The notes beneath the pieces were generated by a model. The model did not search any database. It saw nothing but the letters and a program-made list of their open reading frames with translations, and was not told where the DNA came from. DNA of 64,000 nucleotides from Thermosipho sp. (in: thermotogales) (GTDB lineage Bacteria > Thermotogota > Thermotogae > Thermotogales > Fervidobacteriaceae). Where the stretch lies: assembly GCA_017656335.1 (NCBI GenBank), contig JACDOA010000005.1, positions 1-64,000 of the forward strand, read 5' to 3'. Shown piece by piece: positions 1-9,754 of this stretch (its first letter is position 1; the number at the start of each line of letters is the position of its first letter). Made by a program: the position numbers and the translations under genes.

Positions 1-546
1 TATATTGAAAAAAAACTTTTTTCAAAATTTCGAAAAAAATTATTTGAACATATTGAAGGAAAAGTTCTTGAATTAGGTGCAGGGACAGGAAAAAATTTTC
101 TATATTACAGTAAAGATTTAGAAGGTTACGCTATAGACTTTAGTAATAAAATGCTTGAAATTGCAAAAAAAAGAAAAGAAGCTTTAGGACTTGAAAACAT
201 TGAAATTTTACAAATGGATATTGAAAATCTTCAATTTGAAGACAATACATTTGATACAGTCTTTTCTTCTTTTGTATTTTGCACTGTACCAAATCCTATT
301 AAAGGATTAAAACAAGCAAGAAGAGTTTTAAAAGAAGATGGAAAAGCTGTTTTTTTAGAACATATGAAAAGCAGTAAATTTATAAACAATATTTTTTTAT
401 ATATGATGAACCCGCTTACAAAATTACTCCTTGGAACTTCAATGATTAGAGAAACTGAAAAAAATATTGAAAAAGCAGGCTTTAAAATCGAAAAAACATA
501 CTATTTGTACAAAGACATTGTAAGATTAATTATTGCAAGGAAATAA
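1..546 (+). CDS. Class I SAM-dependent methyltransferase, 5' truncated by window start
   Basis: Frame is open from base 1: ...GKVLELGAGTGKNFLYYSKDLEGYAIDFSNKMLEIAKKR... contains SAM-binding motif I (ELGAGTG); the ORF at 151 is an internal start. Confidence 0.85.
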   Translation, partial: YIEKKLFSKFRKKLFEHIEGKVLELGAGTGKNFLYYSKDLEGYAIDFSNKMLEIAKKRKEALGLENIEILQMDIENLQFEDNTFDTVFSSFVFCTVPNPIKGLKQARRVLKEDGKAVFLEHMKSSKFINNIFLYMMNPLTKLLLGTSMIRETEKNIEKAGFKIEKTYYLYKDIVRLIIARK

Positions 547-658
547 CCATTCTAAAAAATTTCTGATATTTATAACTTATCATTTTTAACCATATTGAAC
601 CAAAAATGAAACCACAGTAAGTTGTTGACTTCATTACAAAAATATGTTAAACTATATA

Positions 659-672
659 TGAACAATTATTCA
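659..672 (+). promoter_or_regulatory. SmtB/CzrA-type operator upstream of the arsR-family gene
   Basis: TGAACAATTATTCA, an imperfect inverted repeat just upstream of the regulator; resembles the known SmtB/CzrA 12-2-12 operator core. Confidence 0.65.
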
Positions 673-695
673 AATATTAAAAAGATGGTGATAAT

Positions 696-1070
696 ATGAA
701 AAAAGACAAAAATGAAATTATTGAAGTTTGTCAAACAATAGAAATACATAAAGATATTATTAAAAAAGTTCGAGAAAACACCCCAGACGAAAGTACATTA
801 AATAAACTTGCTGATTTATTTAAAATTATGGGCGATAATACAAGGATGAAAATTTTATATGCACTATTGCAAGTTGATGAAATGTGTGTATGTGATCTCT
901 CAACTGTGCTCAAAAAAACACCTTCAGCAATCTCACATCAACTTAGAATTCTAAGACAAGCCGATTTAGTAAAATACAGAAAAGAAGGAAAAGTAGTTTA
1001 TTATTCATTAAATGACGAACATGTAAAGGAAATTCTTGACGTAGGTTTTTCACATATTACAGAAGGATAA
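696..1070 (+). CDS. ArsR/SmtB family metal-responsive transcriptional regulator
   Basis: MCVCDLSTVLKKTPSAISHQLRILRQADLVKYRKEGKVVYYSL: winged-helix ArsR with ELCVC-like metal motif. Confidence 0.9.
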   Translation: MKKDKNEIIEVCQTIEIHKDIIKKVRENTPDESTLNKLADLFKIMGDNTRMKILYALLQVDEMCVCDLSTVLKKTPSAISHQLRILRQADLVKYRKEGKVVYYSLNDEHVKEILDVGFSHITEG

Positions 1071-1096
1071 ATATGTTCTTTTTTTTGGTATATGAT

Positions 1097-1110
1097 TGAA
1101 TATTTGTTCA
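1097..1110 (+). promoter_or_regulatory. Second SmtB/CzrA-type operator, upstream of the metal ATPase
   Basis: TGAATATTTGTTCA (reverse complement TGAACAAATATTCA); embedded in palindromic TGAATATTTGTTCAAATATTCA (1097-1118). Confidence 0.65.
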
Positions 1111-1141
1111 AATATTCAGGATAATTTAGGGAGGATAAAAC

Positions 1142-3235
1142 ATGGCAGAAAAGAAAGAGTTTGTTCTGGAAGGTCTAGATTGTCCAAGTTGTGCAGCAAA
1201 AATTGAAGAAAACGTAAAAAAACTTGAAGGTATCGAAAACGTCTCACTCAACTTTATCAAAAAAACTCTGGTAGTTAATGTCAACGACGAAGCAAAAATT
1301 GAAGAAATAAAACACTTAGTAAAAAAGATTGAACCAGACGTTGAAGTATATGATAAAAACAATAAAAACGAAACCTCTCATAATCATAATGATGAAGATT
1401 TTTTCAACAGAAAACTTGAAATTACTAAACTGTTTTCAGGATTAGTAATTTTTGCTACTGCTTTATTTGTAAACGAACCTTTCTCTCTAAAAATAATGTT
1501 ATTTGTCGCAGCTTATCTAATTTCTGGCGGCAGGGTCTTACTGCGCTCTTTTAAAAATATTATCAGAGGTAATATTTTTGATGAAAACTTTTTGATGAGT
1601 ATAGCCACAATTGGTGCTTTTTCAATTGGTGAATACCCTGAGGCAGTTGGAGTAATGTTATTCTATGAATTTGGTGAGTTATTACAAAACATTGCCGTAG
1701 ATAATTCAAAAAGATCAATCAAAGCTTTACTTGATATAAGACCTGATTACGCCAATCTTCTCAAAGATGGAAAAGAAATTAGAGTATCTCCAGAAGATGT
1801 AAAAAAAGGAGATTTAATTATCGTAAAACCTGGAGAGAGAATACCTTTAGATGGTGTAGTTGTAAAAGGTAATTCTATGGTGGACACTTCTGCACTAACC
1901 GGAGAATCAATACCAAAAACTATCAAGGAAAATGACGAAGTTATGAGTGGGTTTATAAATCTAAATGGGCTCGTAGTCATTAAAGTTGAAAAAGAATATT
2001 TTGAATCAACAATATCAAAAATCCTTGATATGGTTGAAAATGCTGCAGCTAAAAAAGCAAAAACTGAGAAACTCATTACCAAATTTGCAAAATACTATAC
2101 ACCAGTTGTTGTATTTTTGGCAGTTATGCTTGCAACATTACCACCATTATTAACAGGTGCTCCATTTAGTGACTGGCTTTATAGAGCACTTATTTTCCTT
2201 GTTATCTCATGCCCATGTGGACTTGTTGTATCAATTCCACTTGGATATTTTGCAGGTGTAGGTAGTTTATCTAAGCATGGTGTTCTCGTAAAAGGAGGAA
2301 ATTATCTTGAAGTACTCAAAAATTTAGATACTATAATTTTTGATAAAACTGGAACTTTAACAGAAGGAGTTTTTGAAGTAGTCGAAATTAAAGAATATAA
2401 TGGATTGAGCAAAAATAAAGTGCTCGAAATAGCAGCATACGCCGAACAACACTCAAATCATCCTATTGCAGAATCTATAAAAAGAAAATATGGAAACAAA
2501 ATCAATGAAAATAAAATCGAGGAATACGAAGAAATTGCTGGTCATGGAATCAAAGCCAAAATAGATGGAAAAACCGTTTTAGTAGGGAACAAAAAATTAA
2601 TGGAAAAATACAATATTCAAACTCCTGAAATCGAATTTAACGGTACTATTGTTTTTGTAGCAGTTAACGAAAAATTTGTTGGTTATATCGGTATATCAGA
2701 TAAAATAAAACCAGGAGTATCAAACACTATTAAAAAATTAAAAGAACTTGGTGTTCGTAAGACTGTTATGTTAACTGGTGATAGTGAAAAAGTTGCCAGA
2801 GAAGTTGCTAAAGAAATTGGAATAGATAAATATTATTCTGAACTACTTCCAGATGATAAGGTTGAATTTTTCGAAAAATATGATAACGGCGTTTCTACAG
2901 CATTTGTTGGTGATGGTATTAATGATGCCCCTGTTCTAACAAGAGCTGATGTGGGAATTGCTATGGGAGGACTTGGCTCTGATGCAGCAATTGAAGCAGC
3001 TGATGTAGTAATTATGGATGATGATATTTCAAAATTAATTGATTCTATTGAAATATCCAGAAAAACTTTAAAAATCACTTGGCAAAATATTATATTTGTC
3101 TTGAGTGTTAAGGTTTTATTTTTAGCTTTAGGTGCCTTAGGACTTGTCAATATGTGGGGAGCTGTATTTGCAGATGTTGGCGTAACACTTATCGCAATTT
3201 TTAATTCGCTAAGAATTCTAAAGAAAAGAAGATAA
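1142..3235 (+). CDS. cadA: Heavy-metal translocating P1B-type ATPase (Zn/Cd/Pb type)
   Basis: N-terminal HMA motif GLDCPSCAAKIEE, CPC-type metal site (SCPCGLV), DKTGTLT, GDGINDAP. Confidence 0.93.
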   Translation: MAEKKEFVLEGLDCPSCAAKIEENVKKLEGIENVSLNFIKKTLVVNVNDEAKIEEIKHLVKKIEPDVEVYDKNNKNETSHNHNDEDFFNRKLEITKLFSGLVIFATALFVNEPFSLKIMLFVAAYLISGGRVLLRSFKNIIRGNIFDENFLMSIATIGAFSIGEYPEAVGVMLFYEFGELLQNIAVDNSKRSIKALLDIRPDYANLLKDGKEIRVSPEDVKKGDLIIVKPGERIPLDGVVVKGNSMVDTSALTGESIPKTIKENDEVMSGFINLNGLVVIKVEKEYFESTISKILDMVENAAAKKAKTEKLITKFAKYYTPVVVFLAVMLATLPPLLTGAPFSDWLYRALIFLVISCPCGLVVSIPLGYFAGVGSLSKHGVLVKGGNYLEVLKNLDTIIFDKTGTLTEGVFEVVEIKEYNGLSKNKVLEIAAYAEQHSNHPIAESIKRKYGNKINENKIEEYEEIAGHGIKAKIDGKTVLVGNKKLMEKYNIQTPEIEFNGTIVFVAVNEKFVGYIGISDKIKPGVSNTIKKLKELGVRKTVMLTGDSEKVAREVAKEIGIDKYYSELLPDDKVEFFEKYDNGVSTAFVGDGINDAPVLTRADVGIAMGGLGSDAAIEAADVVIMDDDISKLIDSIEISRKTLKITWQNIIFVLSVKVLFLALGALGLVNMWGAVFADVGVTLIAIFNSLRILKKRR

Positions 3236-3419
3236 TTAATTAACAACCGGTTGGAAGATGTTCATCAAAATAGAGTCTAATGACTTCTTGTTTTAGCTTG
3301 GAAGAATACTTTTTAAATTTCTGTCCTTTCTTAGCCAAAGAAAAATACCCCCTTGTTGGTTTTATTTTACCACTTCGGGGGTGTTTTTTTTTCGTGTTTC
3401 ATTTTTGGGGTTCAATGCA

Positions 3420-3642
3420 CAAAACCCGGCGACTTAGTTTTTTATTTTCATCCAGAAGATCCAGAATTTCCATATCACGTAATGATATACACAGGAAATG
3501 TTTTGTTTATCATACAGGCCCGGAAGGTGAAATAAGGTATGTTTCCTTTAAAAATATGATGTTTTCAGATATGACGTGGAGACCCTTAAATTTAAATCCA
3601 AGTTTTCTTGGATATATTAGATTAAAAACACTTTCATACTAA
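3420..3642 (+). pseudogene. Frameshifted, N-terminally truncated remnant of a DUF1175-like protein
   Basis: KPGDLVFYFHPEDPEFPYHVMIYTG in one frame continues as FVYHTGPEGEIRYVSFKNMMFSDMTWRPLNLNPSFLGYIRLK in another frame. Confidence 0.5.
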
Positions 3643-3820
3643 CGTTTTCAAAAAACTTTACCTAGATTATATCCTTTCCTTCCTTTAATTACTCCCTTTT
3701 TCTTGAGGTATATCACCATACCTAAAAATAATTGGATTTTATTTTTTTAACAAACAAGTTTTATTTTCATGCTATAATTACTCAAAAACCTTGAAAAATT
3801 AAGAACAAAGGGGGATTTAT

Positions 3821-4558
3821 ATGAAATTTAATATTGAAGAAGTTTTTAAAGTGGATGATTACATGTATTTTTATTCAAAGTTTCTCACAGAAGAAAGAAC
3901 AAAGCTTGAAGTAGAAAACATACTTTCTATTCTAAACCTTCAAGGAAATGAAAAAATTATCGATATTGCATGTGGATTTGGAAGGCATGCTATTGAACTT
4001 TCAAAAATGGGGTTTGATGTAACAGGTGTAGATATAATGGATGAATTCTTAGAAATCGCAAAACAAAAAGCAAATAACCAAAAAGCAAATGTTAATTTTC
4101 TAAAGAAAGATATTAGAAAGCTTGAGTATAAAGAAGAATTTGATGTTGCTCTTCTTCTTTTCACATCATTCGGATATTTTAGTGAAAAAGAAAACCAGCT
4201 TGTCCTAAAAAATATATCCAATCTTTTAAAAAGAAACGGAAAATTTCTTTTTGATATACCAAATAGAGACTCAAGAGCTACGAAATTTAGTGACTCAGTC
4301 TTTGAAGTTGATAAAGACATGATGATAGATCTTCCTTCTTTTGACCCTTTAAGTGGTTACTTAAATATAAGAAGAATAATTATTCGAGAAAATAAAAGAA
4401 GAGAATTTGAATATAACATGAGAATATATAACCTTACAGAAATAAACAAATTGTTAGATGAAGTTGGATTAACTATAAAACAGGTATATGGGAGTTGGGA
4501 AAAAGAAAAGTTTACAGTTAATTCCCCAAGAATAATTATTCTTGCAGAAAAAATTTAA
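3821..4558 (+). CDS. Class I SAM-dependent methyltransferase
   Basis: IIDIACGFGRHAIELSKMGFDVTGVDIMDEFLEIA; SD-like ggggg upstream of ATG. Confidence 0.85.
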   Translation: MKFNIEEVFKVDDYMYFYSKFLTEERTKLEVENILSILNLQGNEKIIDIACGFGRHAIELSKMGFDVTGVDIMDEFLEIAKQKANNQKANVNFLKKDIRKLEYKEEFDVALLLFTSFGYFSEKENQLVLKNISNLLKRNGKFLFDIPNRDSRATKFSDSVFEVDKDMMIDLPSFDPLSGYLNIRRIIIRENKRREFEYNMRIYNLTEINKLLDEVGLTIKQVYGSWEKEKFTVNSPRIIILAEKI

Positions 4559-4956
4559 AGTAATTTGTATATAAACTCTTATTCTTCCATCATTACAATA
4601 TGACAACTATCTGCATTAATGCAACTATTGGGGAAATATTTTTGCTTTTTGATCTTTTTCCAAAAACAAAACTAGAAGATTTATTTGATAGAGAAAACGA
4701 ACCATATATAAAGAAGGGAAAAATATGGTTAAGGAAATAATTTGTCTTTTAATGTAACTTATTGAAACCTCTGAGGTCAGTGATGATAAAAAGGCTGAAG
4801 TTATTGATCTTGTTTTTACGATACTAAATGAATTAGATGTAGAAATTCCAGATGATATTGTTAAAGAAATTTTTCCATTTAACTTAGATCATAATACATC
4901 TATCATTTTCAATTGAATAACGGAGGGGTAACCTCCCCTCCATTCTATATTGAAAT

Positions 4957-6198
4957 TTAAGATTCTATCAAAAAAGTGTTGTTTTCTTCTGTTAATTTCC
5001 CCTTTATTATTCCAATTTCATCTATAAAAACAGCATTATCATCTTTCAATTCAGGCTTTTTATTTGAATAAAAAATTACTTTACTATATTGCCATATTTC
5101 ATCTTCAAACTCAGATATCACTGGACCTTTTACAAAATAAGTACTTTCACTGCTACCAAATTTTAGAAAATTTTTATGTAAAAGCTTGTTGCCACTTTTC
5201 AAAATGTTCATAGGATCAAAGCCAGCTAAATTAAATTTTCCTGTTAACACAACTTTATATTTACCACTTGTTTCGAAATTTTTAAACACTTTGTCTAACT
5301 CTTTTTTATGTTTTTCAACAGCTTCGCGAGCAAGATTTACCGTCTGATCATCAATTTCAACGTTCTCAAATTCCAATGATACTATATCAACAAAATAATC
5401 GTAAATATATTTATTTTCATAAGTATATTCTTTTTTCCAATCTGGCTTTATACAATCAAGTAGCAGGGAAATATACATACCCGGTGAATAACAGCTCATT
5501 CTAAATTTATTTAAATCTGTCACCTTTATTAAATCTTTACCAAACACTGAGATAAGAAATTTCTCTGGAAGGCAACTTTCATCAAATAATGCCCTATACT
5601 CAACATATGTTGCTGTACCTTCAATACTTTCAAGACCAAGTTCATAATCTAAAAATTCTTTTATAATACTTCTTCTTTTTTCCCTGCATGAAATAAATTT
5701 TTTCATATAGTCTCTTTTCAAGTTTTTCTTGTCTTCAAACACACTTTTTAAAAGATATTCTCTTTCTTTAATTCTCAGTGCTATATTTTCAACTGTAAAA
5801 GGATATTGAAATGCTAAAAACTCATTTGCAAATCTTTTATCATTATTTGATAATTGAAAACCATGAAAAATTTCATGAACTATTTTAGAATAAAATTCTG
5901 AAAAAGTTGTAAATTCTTCAACAGTTGATAAATCCCATATACCAATATATCCTTCCTGAAATTTAATTGAAGTATTTCCTATAAATCTATTATCCCATTC
6001 ACCAACAAAAATTTCATCCTCTTTATTAAATCCTTCTGACAATTCACTAAGCCCAATAATGTAAACATGGGAATTATCATAAAATGCTATTGGCAATGGT
6101 TTAAATCCCGTCCAGTAATTTTCTAATACTCCACTATTAATCTTTTCATACACCACCTTTAAAGTCTTTGTTATATCCTCTTTCCTGATCAACACCAT
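4957..6198 (-). CDS. Hypothetical protein with HExxH putative metallopeptidase motif
   Basis: 413 aa; ...FYSKIVHEIFHGFQLSNNDKRFANEFLAF... contains HEIFH (HExxH). Confidence 0.6.
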   Translation of the reverse strand: MVLIRKEDITKTLKVVYEKINSGVLENYWTGFKPLPIAFYDNSHVYIIGLSELSEGFNKEDEIFVGEWDNRFIGNTSIKFQEGYIGIWDLSTVEEFTTFSEFYSKIVHEIFHGFQLSNNDKRFANEFLAFQYPFTVENIALRIKEREYLLKSVFEDKKNLKRDYMKKFISCREKRRSIIKEFLDYELGLESIEGTATYVEYRALFDESCLPEKFLISVFGKDLIKVTDLNKFRMSCYSPGMYISLLLDCIKPDWKKEYTYENKYIYDYFVDIVSLEFENVEIDDQTVNLAREAVEKHKKELDKVFKNFETSGKYKVVLTGKFNLAGFDPMNILKSGNKLLHKNFLKFGSSESTYFVKGPVISEFEDEIWQYSKVIFYSNKKPELKDDNAVFIDEIGIIKGKLTEENNTFLIES

Positions 6199-6302
6199 CT
6201 CTTAATCCCTCCAATTTATTAGATTAAAAATAAAACTGCTTACAAACACAGCAGTTTCTCACATCACAGTAGTTCTAAAAATTATATACAAAATCTCTGT
6301 AA

Positions 6303-6495
6303 TGCTCCCCAAAAAATCGGACAAAAACTCAAGCAATTTTGTGTAAGCTCAAGTTTTCTTCAAATACCTTTTTTGGACTCTTGTATCCTATCACACTGTG
6401 TGATTATTCTTCGTTGTAAAATCTCTCAAACAGCTTCGTTTTTTCAGCTAGCTCTTCATATCCTGGATTGTCCATTACCCATGCTCATGGGTGCA
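6303..6495 (-). mobile_element. Internally deleted IS3-family element remnant inserted in an IS256 transposase remnant
   Basis: Terminal TGCACCC/TGCTCCCC inverted ends and transposase C-terminus (WVMDNPGYEEL..YKSPKKVFEENLSLHKIA, with a stop) matching the fuller copy at 19066-20219. Confidence 0.7.
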
Positions 6496-7090
6496 GTATA
6501 TATCTTCCTACTTTATCATCTCTGACTTTATAATAACTTGCATCAACAAATAAATATGGTATCTCTTCTTCTATTGGCTTTGTTAGAAATTCTTTTACCT
6601 TCTCATCTAATTCTTAACCTATCTTTGATACAGTAGTAGGAGATATTTCTTCACCACTTAGTGCATTTATTATTTCTTTAACTCTTCTAGTTGATACTCC
6701 TTGTATATATGATTCTAAAACAACGTTTCTCAATGCTTTTTCTACACGTGAATATCTGTCAAAAACCTGTGTTGTAAATGGAAACTCTCTCAGCTGTGGT
6801 TTAAAAAGTTCTAAAGTACCATATTTTGTCTTGAGACTTCTCTTTCTATATCCATTCCTATGTGCCTTTCTAGAAGAGATACGTTCATAGTATGATGCAC
6901 CAGCTTGAATTTTAGCTTCATATTCCATGATAGTGTTCAAAAACCAGGTCAAAATTTGCCTCATTCCCTCTTCATTATCTTGCAAAAATTGGTGTATAAT
7001 ATTTTCAGGAATGTTGAGTAAATTCTTCATGACCCTGTACCCCTCCTTTTGTAAATTATAATGTGTCACTTATATTTTACCGGGATACAG
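6496..7090 (-). pseudogene. IS256-family (mutator type) transposase, truncated
   Basis: MKNLLNIPENIIHQFLQDNEEGMRQILTWFLNTIMEYEAKIQAGASYYERISSRKAHRNGYRKRSLKTKYGTLELFKPQLR...; the C-terminal half is missing. Confidence 0.8.
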
Positions 7091-7115
7091 GGCTTTTTTC
7101 TTTTTACAGCATTTA

Positions 7116-7379
7116 TTGTACACTACCGGATATTTACCAATAGACAGAGATGGAGCAAATATATTTTTTCAATTAATCTCAAAAAGATATGAAAAGCATT
7201 CAACAATAATAACAACAAATACACCGTTTTCAGAGTGGGGAAAAATATTTGGAACACCAATACTAGCACAAGCTATTTTAGATAGATTATTACATCATTC
7301 GCATGTAATATCAATTAAAGGAGAATCATATAGATTAAAGGAAAAGCTAGAATTCTTTTCAAGCTCATCTAAAAAATAA
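7116..7379 (+). pseudogene. C-terminal fragment of an IS21-family IstB-like ATPase
   Basis: YLPIDRDGANIFFQLISKRYEKHSTIITTNTPFSEWGKIFGTPILAQAILDRLLHHSHVISIKGESYRLKEK is characteristic of the IstB C-terminus; the N-terminal Walker A region is absent. Confidence 0.75.
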
Positions 7380-7445
7380 TGCTTTTTTGTACATTCTTAT
7401 TTTCCCATTTTTATACCTTTTTATCTTGACTTTTACATCAAATAA

Positions 7446-8819
7446 TTAAGCTTCAAATTGCTTTATCATATCTTCGGGGGTTAATAAAAGTAAATCTTTG
7501 ATTTTCAAAAGCTCTTTTTCAAACCCTGATTTTGAAAAAATTATATATTTCTTTTTTCTACCTTCATTTTTTACATAACTACTTCTTATTACAAGTTTGT
7601 TGTATTCTTCTATACCAACTTTTTTGTTTGTCCACTTGCATTCACCAAATACAATATTTTCCGAATCATATGCAACCAAGTCAATGTCAAAGGATTTATT
7701 TTTTTCTCCAGGTATTTTACCCCAGGTTTTTCCTATCCTTTCTGGTACAAATCCTAAAAGTTCCGGTTTTTCCATTAAAAATCTTGAACAAACCTGTTCA
7801 AACTTCAAACCGAAATACTGTGGAAGCATTTTCCAGATGATTTCAAGGGCTTTTTCCGGAGCAAATTCGATTGTAGATAAATTCTTTCTAATAAAAGTAA
7901 AATAAAAATCAAAGAAAAAATCATCTATTTTATATTTTTTCATCCTCTTCTTCTGTGATAGTAAAGGTTCTTCGGCCTTTACTATCTTATACTCTTCTTC
8001 AAGCTCCTTTAAGAAACGCGGTAAAGATGTTTTTTCAACTTTTGAAACATCTGAAATTTCAGAAACAGTTTTCGGTGTTCCAGCAATTGCTTCTAATATT
8101 GAAAAGTAACTTCTATGCTCACTACCAAATTCCAATACTAGAATATTTTCTCCCTCATTTTTCAATGGTGCATAATCGCTCAAAAATAAATCAAAAATAA
8201 GGTCTTTCAAGGATTTTCTATCTTTGAAAAATAAAAGATAATTTGGAATCCCGCCAACTATCGAATAAATTTCAAATGCTTCCTCAGGTGAATAACCGAA
8301 CTCCATTAACATCTTTATTGATTCATTTAATGAAAACTCTTGAATGTTCATTAAGTAATCTTTCCTACCAAAAAGTGGCATTTTGTTGTCGTAGAATATT
8401 TTTTTCATAAGTCCTACATACGACCCCAAAACAATTAACTTGGTATTATAATTTCTAAATTTTACTTCATCCCATGCTTTTTGAAGTGAATAAAGAATAG
8501 TAGGAGATACTTTGTAAAAATTTTGAAATTCATCAAATATTACATATTCAAACCTTTCAAAAATTTCAATAAATAAATCAAACCAATCTTTAAAAACAGC
8601 TTTTGAAAAAGAAAGACTTATTTTTTCTAACAAATTATTCTGGTTTAAAACCTCAACAAAATAATAAAACACGCTTCTTTCATTACCAAAGGCTTCTCTA
8701 ACTAAAGTAGTTTTCCCAATTCTCCTTCGACCATAGATAACAACAAAAATATTATCATTTTTTCTTAATTTAATTTCATCCAAGAAATTTAACTCTTTTT
8801 TTCGATTGTAAAACTTCAT
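7446..8819 (-). CDS. Archaeal-type ATPase (P-loop plus DUF234-like C-terminal domain)
   Basis: YGRRRIGKTTLVREAF Walker A, YVIFDEFQNF Walker B, C-terminal PD-(D/E)XK-like FDIDLVAYDSENIVFGECKW. Confidence 0.85.
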   Translation of the reverse strand: MKFYNRKKELNFLDEIKLRKNDNIFVVIYGRRRIGKTTLVREAFGNERSVFYYFVEVLNQNNLLEKISLSFSKAVFKDWFDLFIEIFERFEYVIFDEFQNFYKVSPTILYSLQKAWDEVKFRNYNTKLIVLGSYVGLMKKIFYDNKMPLFGRKDYLMNIQEFSLNESIKMLMEFGYSPEEAFEIYSIVGGIPNYLLFFKDRKSLKDLIFDLFLSDYAPLKNEGENILVLEFGSEHRSYFSILEAIAGTPKTVSEISDVSKVEKTSLPRFLKELEEEYKIVKAEEPLLSQKKRMKKYKIDDFFFDFYFTFIRKNLSTIEFAPEKALEIIWKMLPQYFGLKFEQVCSRFLMEKPELLGFVPERIGKTWGKIPGEKNKSFDIDLVAYDSENIVFGECKWTNKKVGIEEYNKLVIRSSYVKNEGRKKKYIIFSKSGFEKELLKIKDLLLLTPEDMIKQFEA

Positions 8820-9059
8820 AACATCACCTCAATAATTATATGGTAGCCACCATAATGTTGGACATAATAATGATAACAAACATATTAATTTTTGTCAACT
8901 CAAATACCTTATTTGAGTTAATAGCAATTTAAAAAGCTTAGTACTATGGTGAAACTTTTATACTGTCAGCTAATGAGAATATATGAAAAAATTAAAGATG
9001 GGTTTAACTTTCTCCAGGATGGATAATAAAATTATTACTTAGCATAATTTTGTCGCTAC

Positions 9060-9430
9060 CTTTTATTACATACAAATTATATTTAAAAATTCTTTTATTT
9101 CGTCAAATGTTGATGCTTCAGAATTTATATGCTTTCTCTTAACCGATACAAAATCCCCGGAAGACTCATAAGGTACCGTCGTCTATAAATTGTGGTCTCT
9201 TCAAATTCCTGTTATAACACAACTCAATTATTCTCCTAATTCCAGTCCCCCATTGTTCGATATATCCTATTTCTTTAAAAAATCTTGCAATAATTTTATT
9301 TCTAATCTCTGACCTTACTTGAAAAATAAGCTCAAGACTGAGACTTCCAGGAAGCCCACCAGGTGAAGTTATCTCAAGCCTATCATCAAAAATTACAAAT
9401 TTTATATCAGAACCTTTAATTGAATAATCT
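9060..9430 (-). pseudogene. Remnant of an AlbA_2/RecG-related ATP-binding transcriptional regulator-like protein
   Basis: Reverse-strand reading gives IKFVIFDDRLEITSPGGLPGSLSLELIFQVRSEIRNKIIARFFKEIGYIEQWGTGIRRIIELCYNRNLKRPQFIDD, typical of the C-terminal part of this family; no full ORF. Confidence 0.6.
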
Positions 9431-9620
9431 CTATAATGTTTTCATCAGCTAAATTTTTATACTCAGGTATTCTCCTAATTTCATCAAAAAATTTTGAAAT
9501 TTCCTTCCAAAGATTTATAATCCCATCTACTTCCTCTTCCAAATCTTTGTCATCTATATATTTTTTAAACAGTAATTAAAACCATTTCCCAATAAAAATA
9601 TGGCATTTTTATTCATTCGC
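9430..9620 (-). pseudogene. Frameshifted N-terminal remnant with an LLGNGFN motif (SIR2-like/AbiH-like)
   Basis: MNKNAIFLLGNGFNYCLKN + frameshift + DDKDLEEEVDGIINLWKEISKFFDEIRRIPEYKNLADENIIEIIQLK. Confidence 0.35.
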
Positions 9621-9754
9621 ATTCCTCCTCAATAAAAAGGAAACAAACCAAGAAGTATAACTCCCAAACTTTTTTTTAATTAGAAAAATTATTTAAATAA
9701 AGTTCAACTACAAATGATTACTCATAGTTTTACTCTCCAAATTACACAAAACCA

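Noticed and set aside
2833-3246. Long minus-strand ORFs opposite cadA and other coding genes
   Set aside because: Antisense shadows of well-supported plus-strand genes; low-complexity Ser/Ile-rich translations.
4599-4916. Two short plus-strand fragments (INATIGEIFLLFDLFPKTKLEDLFDRENEPYIKKGKIWLRK; IETSEVSDDKKAEVIDLVFTILNELDVEIPDDIVKEIFPF)
   Set aside because: Look like decayed coding sequence, but no family could be named and ORFs are interrupted; not listed as features.
8897-8919. AACTCAAAT-ACCTT-ATTTGAGTT hairpin downstream of remnants and upstream of the ATPase gene
   Set aside because: Weak AT-rich stem without T-tract; no support for a terminator or operator.
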